The notes under the pieces: generated by a model
What the model was told of the DNA's origin: nothing
Database searches by the model: none
Seen by the model: the letters and a program-made list of their open reading frames with translations, nothing else
Made by a program: the position numbers and the translations under genes
Part shown: piece by piece, positions 57,686 through 64,000 of the stretch
Position numbering within the stretch: the first letter of the stretch is position 1
Layout of the letters: every line of letters begins with the position of its first letter
Source: G963662655 sp963666875
GTDB taxonomy: Bacteria; Cloacimonadota; Cloacimonadia; Cloacimonadales; JAIOQZ01
Assembly (NCBI GenBank): GCA_963666875.2
Contig: CAXXPU010000017.1
Location: forward strand, 62,001-126,000
Direction of reading: 5' to 3'
DNA: 64,000 nt

Positions 57686-59863
57686 CTACTTCAGCAGGAT
57701 CATTTTTCGTACGCAGTCGCTCTTTCCCGTCCACAGTCGCGAGAGATAGACACCGCTCGCGATGTTCTCCGGCTTCCAGACGACGCTGTGATTTCCCGCG
57801 TCCATCATCTCGTCCAGCAGCGTATCGACCTTCTGCCCTCTGATGTTGTAAATCTCCAGTCGCACATGGCTGCGCTCCGGCAGGTCGAACGCGATCGTCG
57901 TCTCCGGGTTGAACGGATTGGGGTGGTTGGGGTGGAGCAGTGGGGAAGATGGAATCATGGGCGTTGTTTCGTCGTCGCTGTCGAGGCCGTTTACCTCAGC
58001 CAGCACAAGCGACGAGCCGTCATTCAGCACGATGTTGTTGCCGTCCAGGAAGAAACACCTCAGATCTTGCCAGTGATGCATGATATTGAACTGGTCGTCG
58101 GTGATATAGGCGTTGAAGTAGCAGTCTGAATACATGAAATGAGAATAACCATTGTAAGAAACCAAGTAGTTGCCTAAGTACTGATACCCCGGAAGTTCCA
58201 ATGCATCCAGCAGGATTGGATTATCCGGATCGGTGAAGTTCAGGGGACACAATCCCGATCCCGATGGTGCGATCATCGATTCGGTCGCGTAAATCTCGAT
58301 TTCATTCGACACAAACATGATTTCCGTCAGAGAGTAATCGTCTTCGATTCGATAGTAATGATAGCCGGGGTGGTAGTAGTAGCTTTCGATGATGACAATA
58401 TGCTGCGCATCGATGAACATGCACGTGTTGGTGTAATAATCGGGATCGAATTCGTTGAGGTAAATCAATTGATCGCCATCGATTCGATAGAATCTGTAAA
58501 GGACCTCGCTATCTACTATTTCGGACAGGCACGCCGTGTTTTCGTAAATATCAAGTGTGATATAATTGGACGGCACACTCAAGCTGCTGATCGATTCAAT
58601 GCCATTGTTACCGAGTTTAACGATTTCGATGTGGTCGGAGAATTCAAAAATCCAACTATCGTTCGAGTAGTGTTTTTTGTAGTGTGTAAACCACCCTCGA
58701 GTCTCGAACGGAAGGAAGCTCCGGGTTTCGAGATCGTAAATGTTGTAGATGGAAGTAAAGATATCCTGTTCACTTTCAGCAAGCATCAGAAGGTAGCGGT
58801 TCATGATGATCTCTTGTATCCAATAGGTTTTCGATGTCGAGATCAGTGTATTCTCTTGAAAATCATGATCGAATCGATGGATGGCAGAAGAGGTGAATCC
58901 AACGTAACCGTCATCACACTTTGCCAGATTCAAAGTATAGCCTGTGATATCCAAATAAAAATCTTCTCGATTAGTTAGTTCCTCATTCAGCCATTGAAAC
59001 CGAATTATAGAATAGTCGTCGATATTGGAGTAACCGGCATAAACAATTTCACCACTATCAAAAATGGTGCTTGCATTTACAGTATAATTCAGCGGGAATT
59101 CACTGTCCAGCGACAGTGTCCCATCTTCCAGAAAGGAATAGACAAACAGGCTGAGATAATCCCCTTGATACGAAGTCAGAAACAGATGATCGTCGTAATA
59201 TTCGGCGTCCCAAACGTAGTCGAAGTGTTCAAGGTCGTCGGTTGCCGGTTGTAAATCCATTGTGGTTAGATCGTCGCACATCTTGACCACATCCAGATAC
59301 TCGACGAAATAGTAATGTCCATTATGGGAAAAAGCCTTGTGTACGATACGGTCGTTGGGCAGATCAACCGAGGAGATCAATTCCGGTTCCAGAAGATTCC
59401 GAACTGAATATACCTCCCAACGCGTGAAATAATCGCTTTCGTCCGGATATACATGATGGCACTGGAACAGGACATCGTCCATTACGTCCAATCCATACCA
59501 GTAATACGATGTCGAAGGTTCCTGGTTGTCCAGAATCGTATCGAGGAACTGAAGGTCGTTGTCGCGGCATGCATAAACATCGATTCCATGATACATTCGG
59601 GGAAATAGCAGCGTGTCGCTATGCGCTTCTCGCAGATCGGGATTCATGACGTCATTGATTTCGCGATCCAGGACTTCTATATTGTCTCCATCGATACGGA
59701 TCACTTGTTTCGATCGGCAAAAATTCGTGACATATGTGCCTTGTTCCATTTCCATTAGTTTATAGTGTTGGGTGCTATCCAGCGGGATTTTATCGCCGTA
59801 CTGAATGTCGATGGCAGATAGTATTGAGATCATCGCAACGCAAATTCCTATAAACTTCTTCAT
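57686..59863 (-). CDS. Secreted beta-propeller-like protein with type IX sorting domain
   Basis: A 725-residue exported protein. Signal peptide KKFIGICVAMISILSA. The body (about 25-630) is a series of WD/YWTD-like blades rich in Tyr and Asp (HNGHYYFVEYLDVVKMCD, YDDHLFLTSYQGDYLSLFVY, CMFIDAQHIVIIESYYYHPG) without catalytic motifs, so it probably forms a beta-propeller binding module. The FlgD-like sorting domain (about 645-725) has HPNHPNPFNPETTIAFDLPE, LEIYNIRGQKVDTLLDEMM, and ends VRKMILLK. AT-richer than neighbouring genes. GAGGTG site. Confidence 0.78.
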   Translation of the reverse strand: MKKFIGICVAMISILSAIDIQYGDKIPLDSTQHYKLMEMEQGTYVTNFCRSKQVIRIDGDNIEVLDREINDVMNPDLREAHSDTLLFPRMYHGIDVYACRDNDLQFLDTILDNQEPSTSYYWYGLDVMDDVLFQCHHVYPDESDYFTRWEVYSVRNLLEPELISSVDLPNDRIVHKAFSHNGHYYFVEYLDVVKMCDDLTTMDLQPATDDLEHFDYVWDAEYYDDHLFLTSYQGDYLSLFVYSFLEDGTLSLDSEFPLNYTVNASTIFDSGEIVYAGYSNIDDYSIIRFQWLNEELTNREDFYLDITGYTLNLAKCDDGYVGFTSSAIHRFDHDFQENTLISTSKTYWIQEIIMNRYLLMLAESEQDIFTSIYNIYDLETRSFLPFETRGWFTHYKKHYSNDSWIFEFSDHIEIVKLGNNGIESISSLSVPSNYITLDIYENTACLSEIVDSEVLYRFYRIDGDQLIYLNEFDPDYYTNTCMFIDAQHIVIIESYYYHPGYHYYRIEDDYSLTEIMFVSNEIEIYATESMIAPSGSGLCPLNFTDPDNPILLDALELPGYQYLGNYLVSYNGYSHFMYSDCYFNAYITDDQFNIMHHWQDLRCFFLDGNNIVLNDGSSLVLAEVNGLDSDDETTPMIPSSPLLHPNHPNPFNPETTIAFDLPERSHVRLEIYNIRGQKVDTLLDEMMDAGNHSVVWKPENIASGVYLSRLWTGKSDCVRKMILLK

Positions 59864-59947
59864 AATTCACCTCATTCAATGGTCAGGATCGCTTCCGACC
59901 CTGACCATATTGACTGCATTATTCTGGCTCGTTATGCATTAGAATGA

Positions 59948-60343
59948 TTACAGCCCCGACGGATCCGTTGGAGGTTCCCAGGGATCATATCCGAGATCAC
60001 AAATTCCGACATTATAGGGTGTATCGCTTTGATTAGTGAATACGTTGCTACAAGAATCCGTAATAAAAGGGCAGTCTTTGCGATGACATTCGCAATAAAC
60101 GGTTACATTGGCCCCGACTGTTGGTCCCTGTAAATCGTATGCAGCATATCTTCCGCCTGTGTTATCACCGATGTTTGAAACCCATACGAGCGTTCCGCTA
60201 TCCACGGTAACGCCGCTAATTTTCACTTTCATTGTACCTGCTGCTTGATTGTTGGGAGCATGATATATGTTCACATAGTAATCCGCCCCAACGAGCATGG
60301 TGGCGACTACGATCAGTATTATGGTTAGTATTGCGTGTTTCAT
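59948..60343 (-). CDS. Small secreted Cys-containing protein
   Basis: A 131-residue exported protein. ATG 60343 (AAAGGAGGA site) and not the upstream codon at 60379. Signal peptide HAILTIILIVVATMLVGA. The mature part has a beta-rich stretch (MKVKISGVTVDSGTLVW) and a Cys-rich segment (VYCECHRKDCPFITDSC) followed by a Pro-rich tail (WEPPTDPSG). Four closely spaced Cys could form disulfides or bind metal. No family recognised. It stands between the two sorted surface proteins and could be co-regulated. Confidence 0.6.
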   Translation of the reverse strand: MKHAILTIILIVVATMLVGADYYVNIYHAPNNQAAGTMKVKISGVTVDSGTLVWVSNIGDNTGGRYAAYDLQGPTVGANVTVYCECHRKDCPFITDSCSNVFTNQSDTPYNVGICDLGYDPWEPPTDPSGL

Positions 60344-60522
60344 CGTTCCTCCTTTTCGTTTTGTTGTGGTTTGTGGCATGCAAACGAAACGAAGTTATGT
60401 GAATTTGTTTTGCCCCAGAAAGAAAATGTCAAGCAGAAAATGGATGTAACCTGTAGCACAACCTTCTTTATTGCAGCATTTTATTCTTAACTGGGGGGGC
60501 ATTCGTCCTCCTGGATGTTGCA

Positions 60523-60552
60523 ATAATACAAAAATTATAAATCACATGTCAA
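60523..60552 (-). promoter_or_regulatory. Putative promoter for the small secreted protein
   Basis: On the minus strand TTGACA (60552-60547), 18-nt spacer, TATTAT (60528-60523). It would give a leader of about 170 nt before ATG 60343. The rest of the 60344-60676 gap shows no gene. Confidence 0.45.
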
Positions 60553-60625
60553 GAAATTTATTTGCCATATATTTAATGTGCATTGATATGATTTAAAAAA
60601 GATGTGCTATGCTTGTCGGGAAACG

Positions 60626-60653
60626 AAAAACGGGACAAGCGATTGCCTGTCCC
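60626..60653 (-). terminator. Rho-independent terminator of the final surface-protein gene
   Basis: On the minus strand GGGACAGGC-AATC-GCTTGTCCC (one G:U) is followed by GTTTTTCG, 24 bases after the stop at 60677. Confidence 0.88.
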
Positions 60654-60676
60654 ATTAATATGCGGTCTTGTTATGC

Positions 60677-63600
60677 CTATTTCAGCATCACGGCTTTGCG
60701 GATCGAGCGGTCGGTGTCGGTCTCGATGCGGATGAAATAGACGCCGGATGCGACCTGCTCACCGTGCTTGTTGCGGCCGTTCCAGGTTTCGGTGTAGCGG
60801 CCTGCGTCGCGCGGTTCGTTGACCAGCGTGGTCACCTTCTCGCCCCGGACGTTGTAGATCGCCAGGAGGCACTTCGATGTAGCCTGCGGCAAGTCGAACC
60901 GGATACTGGTGGTCGGGTTGAACGGATTGGGGTGGTTCTGATAGAGCGCGAACACCTCCGGGGCGTCTACAGCCTCGCCGTCGATTGCTACGTAATCCAT
61001 CTCGATATGGTTCGATTCCTCGCTCCAGTAGCCGCCCAGGTGCCGGGCTTTGACGTAGAATTCGTAATGTCCGGCTGCGATCAGGTCGAGCGTGTATTCG
61101 GTGTCATCGGTATCGTGGTGGATGACGAAGTTGTTGTTGAATATCATGATCACGTCGAAGTAATCGAGATTGCGATCGGACGTTGCTTTTTGACCCTTCG
61201 CCACCCGCGAACGATTTTCGTAGAAATCCCAGGTGAGATGAACCTGATCGCCGATTTGCTCGCATGCGAGATTGGACGGGGCCATCAGATAAGCAAGCTC
61301 CATGTCGAGTTGTGTCGCCTCGTCGTGGGTAACCACTACGTTCTGGCTGTAGAATGGAATGTAGCCGGTGAGGGACGCCTCAACAGTATAGATTCCTTCG
61401 GGAACCGAGACAATATAGCTTCCATCCGCGCCAACCGGGTAATTGATTCCATCGAGGGTCAGGAACACATCCTCCGGGCTTGCCGTGCCGCCTGAGAGGG
61501 TAATATTTCCTTGCAGCCATCCAGGATTGTGACGGATCGCGGATACTTCGATATTGTCCAGCGCAAGGGTCTGTGTGACTCCCTGCTCTGTAGGATAAAT
61601 GAAGAACACGATGATGACATTTCCGGTAAAAGAGATGTCCGGTATGTATTCAATATGCGCGGCGCGAGATTCATCCATCTCTTCGTTTGATGTCCAGATA
61701 AACGAGCTGGTGAAGGGTGTGCTGTTCTGCTGGATCAGGATGCCGTACTGGGCATTGCCATCCATGTTTCGATATCTGAATTTGATGATGAGCTTCTGGA
61801 GATCCTGATACAGGAATTCGCTCGGTACCGCGACACGCGCATCGTAACTTACTGACTGCAAGAGCATTTCACCGACTTCACCACCGGCATAGTTGGTTTC
61901 AGAATAGGTGCCTTGAACGCTTAGCCAATGCTCGTAATTGATATAGCCGTCGAATGAATCGCTCATGATCACTTCGGGATGGCCAAATACGTAATCGACC
62001 GGCAGATCGACATCGAAAGAATCGTTGTATTGCGCGTGAAGATTGAATCGCACCATTTCACCGTTGTACGTGGTGTCGTCGAATGCGATTTCATAAGCGA
62101 CCGAGATGGTCTCGTCCGATATCTCATCGAAAGTGTAACTCGGAGGTGTGATTGTGAAACCCGGTTCGTCCGTTTCGAGCGTGATGGTCGCATCCTCGAT
62201 GTTCAGGTAGGACGCTTTCTCCAGATAGAACGTGAAGGTGCCGGTCTCGCCCGATTCGATTTGATCATCGTTGTCGTCGGAGATGTTGAAATCGACAATC
62301 TCGAGTTCCGGGCTATAAACGACAAACGGGATCATCAGTTCTTTGCTCGTACCTGAATAGAATATCGTCAGTACCAGATTGACCTGATGACCGTTCGGGC
62401 AGTCGGTGGCGATATCCAGCGAGAACGGCTGATCTCCGTCGGCGGATTGACCGTTTGCCAGATCCGGGAAATTGATCGTGTTCTGCTGGATGGTCACATA
62501 CGGATCGTTCGCGGTGATGGCGGAAGAAATATCGGTGGCGATCTCGAGCCCGAGGTTCGAGAGCGTCATTGCGATTTCTACCGTCTCGCCGAAGTCGATA
62601 ATACCGTTGTTATTACCGCCCAGATCTTCGATCTCGATGTTGGAGACGAACGGATGCGGGTAGGGAATCGGCACGTTCGGGCCGGTGAAGAGGAGTGCCA
62701 TTTCGTCTTCGAGCGGTTTCGCTGTGACAGGATAGATGTCGGAATAGGTATATTCCAGTCCGTAGTACGTGGTGTGATCCGCGATTCCGACTGTGGCGTA
62801 TTCGCCGTGATCGATTTCATCCGAGTTGTAGTTACCCAGATCGACATTGTTCACTTCCATATACTGGAACTTGATTTTGCTGTCGCCCAGAAGGGTGTTG
62901 TGGTACGCCGGATCGTAGAGAATCGCCTGGAAGGTCTCCGGAGAGCCGTCATAGCGATTTTGCAGACGTGACCACTCCACGACGAAGTAGTGTTCCGCTT
63001 CGTTGTACCAGAAATAGACGTTGCCTTCGTCGATGATCAGGTCGTCCCAGAACGGCGCGATGATGGGGCTGGGCACGAACGGTCCAGGAATGGGCCAGTT
63101 CATCCACTCGAAAGTATAATACGACCCCAGCACGATGTAGCCGTTCGAGGATATACTGATCTGGTTGTAATTGATTTCGTAGAAGCGGAAGATGAAGGGC
63201 ATATCGATGGTGAGCATAGCACCCCAACCGTTATAGTCGTTGTCGGTCATCGCGAGTGACGTGCCGCTGCCGCCGTAGTTGGGGTCGATTTCGATCCAGT
63301 CGTAGGTCGGGCAATCGTCGTATGCCGTGTCGCCATCGTCGTAGCAGAGGTAGCCGTAACCGTCCGGTCCGGTAGGATCCATAACCGATGGCTGTCCGAT
63401 GTGCAAATCGAATTCAAGATTCTGGGTGATGCCGTCAATATTGGTTGCGATGAGCGTAAAAGGTATAATCGAACCGGTGATCGCATCGTTTCCAATGGAC
63501 AGGGTGAAAGGAGAAGCCTGGTTGTCTGCCGTATCGCCGGATACGATATCGCCGATGGTTCCTGCGTTGTCGCTGATTGTGATAAGCTGCGATACGGTTG

Positions 63601-64000
63601 CGATCTCGCATGTAACTGCCTCGAACGTCTCCGCCCCGATATTGCTCAGCGTGAGATACATATCTACAGTACCTCCGGGAACGGCCACGGGGGTCGTGGT
63701 AACCGCCATGACTTCCAGCATCGGGCCGGATACTTCCAGCGGGATATGTGTGGTTCGATTTCCAGAATTCGACGAGATGTCCAGCATCAGATCGAATTCG
63801 ATGCCGTCCAGACAGAGTGGCGAGATCTCGATCGTGAAATCGGTGTCGCCAGTCGCATCCTGTCCGGCAGCGATGGTTCCGTAGTTCGCGGTGGATGTCG
63901 TGATATCGAGCTGTGTGTCCGCGCAACTGATGGTTGCCGTTACATTGGAAAGGGATGAACTGCCGTAATTGTGTAGTGTGACATTAAATTGTGCCGTACC
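60677..64000 (-). CDS. Large surface protein with type IX sorting domain (5' end outside the window)
   Basis: At least 1,107 residues, still open at the window edge: codons from 64000 to 63788 continue in frame before the first internal Met at 63787, so the start is outside. The visible part contains CARDB-like repeats (NVTLHNYGSSSLSNV; MYLTLSNIGAETFEAVTCEI; AMTLSNLGLEIATDISSAIT; about 100 residues each) and a middle segment (about 190-390) with YDDCPTYDWIEIDPNYGGSG. There is also a carboxypeptidase-regulatory-like domain (WLQGNITLSGGTASPEDVFL), an Fn3-like unit (APSNLACEQIGDQVHLTWDF) and a FlgD-like sorting domain (NHPNPFNPTTSIRFDLP ... RKAVMLK). Composition is that of multi-domain exported cargo. 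Confidence 0.85.
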   Translation of the reverse strand, partial: GTAQFNVTLHNYGSSSLSNVTATISCADTQLDITTSTANYGTIAAGQDATGDTDFTIEISPLCLDGIEFDLMLDISSNSGNRTTHIPLEVSGPMLEVMAVTTTPVAVPGGTVDMYLTLSNIGAETFEAVTCEIATVSQLITISDNAGTIGDIVSGDTADNQASPFTLSIGNDAITGSIIPFTLIATNIDGITQNLEFDLHIGQPSVMDPTGPDGYGYLCYDDGDTAYDDCPTYDWIEIDPNYGGSGTSLAMTDNDYNGWGAMLTIDMPFIFRFYEINYNQISISSNGYIVLGSYYTFEWMNWPIPGPFVPSPIIAPFWDDLIIDEGNVYFWYNEAEHYFVVEWSRLQNRYDGSPETFQAILYDPAYHNTLLGDSKIKFQYMEVNNVDLGNYNSDEIDHGEYATVGIADHTTYYGLEYTYSDIYPVTAKPLEDEMALLFTGPNVPIPYPHPFVSNIEIEDLGGNNNGIIDFGETVEIAMTLSNLGLEIATDISSAITANDPYVTIQQNTINFPDLANGQSADGDQPFSLDIATDCPNGHQVNLVLTIFYSGTSKELMIPFVVYSPELEIVDFNISDDNDDQIESGETGTFTFYLEKASYLNIEDATITLETDEPGFTITPPSYTFDEISDETISVAYEIAFDDTTYNGEMVRFNLHAQYNDSFDVDLPVDYVFGHPEVIMSDSFDGYINYEHWLSVQGTYSETNYAGGEVGEMLLQSVSYDARVAVPSEFLYQDLQKLIIKFRYRNMDGNAQYGILIQQNSTPFTSSFIWTSNEEMDESRAAHIEYIPDISFTGNVIIVFFIYPTEQGVTQTLALDNIEVSAIRHNPGWLQGNITLSGGTASPEDVFLTLDGINYPVGADGSYIVSVPEGIYTVEASLTGYIPFYSQNVVVTHDEATQLDMELAYLMAPSNLACEQIGDQVHLTWDFYENRSRVAKGQKATSDRNLDYFDVIMIFNNNFVIHHDTDDTEYTLDLIAAGHYEFYVKARHLGGYWSEESNHIEMDYVAIDGEAVDAPEVFALYQNHPNPFNPTTSIRFDLPQATSKCLLAIYNVRGEKVTTLVNEPRDAGRYTETWNGRNKHGEQVASGVYFIRIETDTDRSIRKAVMLK

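Noticed and set aside
1..64000. CRISPR array or defence island
   Set aside because: No evenly spaced direct repeats and no cas, restriction, toxin-antitoxin or phage-type gene were seen; the repeats present are palindromic and irregularly placed.

Overview
The window (about 53% GC by eye) looks like the chromosome of an uncultured, probably anaerobic, didermal bacterium of the FCB superphylum, possibly Cloacimonadota or a neighbouring candidate phylum. The reasons are three secreted proteins ending in the FlgD-like C-terminal sorting domain with the PNPFNPTT/PNPFNPET motif of type IX secretion cargo, a secretin and outer-membrane barrel, MEMO/AmrB, an Mrp/NifX pair, and very dense intergenic repeats. 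The phylum cannot be fixed from the sequence alone.

Layout. 1-1742: end of an ECF-type ABC importer (two ATPases) behind a frameshifted membrane-anchored protein. 1746-2004: minus-strand tRNA-Gly/Cys/Leu cluster. 2115-5806: amrB, a TPR-esterase and an SPL-like radical SAM protein, separated by nested palindromic repeats. 26371 down to 6299 (minus): one 20-kb type IV pilus (T4P) locus. Its order is major pilin behind a putative sigma-54 promoter, PilT, two minor prepilins, four tandem ~610-residue pilin-like proteins (one frameshifted), PilM-N-O-P, secretin, an Ig-repeat lipoprotein, PilB and PilC. 26617-33800 (plus): parvulin chaperone, class II aldolase, GAPDH and a large sorted surface protein. 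33942-37117: P-loop ATPase, PDZ-esterase and a NapH-like ferredoxin.

47364 down to 37317 (minus): a second, compact pilus-motor locus. It holds PilC2, PilB2, two small pilin-like proteins, a fifth member of the giant-pilin family, a response-regulator/PilT fusion with degenerate catalytic boxes, a nucleotidyltransferase, a DUF4080-like radical SAM enzyme and a GPP34 protein. Genes overlap or abut, so they are probably co-transcribed. The first PilB carries a near-perfect MshEN cyclic-di-GMP signature that PilB2 has lost, while the second locus has a receiver domain instead. This suggests two pilus or secretion machines under different control, with a tandem HD-GYP protein close by (49662-50870).

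47812-64000: Mrp/NifX, HD-GYP, outer-membrane protein with overlapping rsmA, an Fn3/FGE-like lipoprotein, an AraC/GyrI pair, and two sorted surface proteins flanking a small secreted protein; the last runs off the window. Three apparent frameshifts (near 330, 19645 and 43525) may be genuine or assembly errors. The intergenic spaces carry five copies of an unusual hairpin repeat with covarying outer arms, palindromes nested inside palindromes, and orphan ends resembling IS6-family termini with no transposase.
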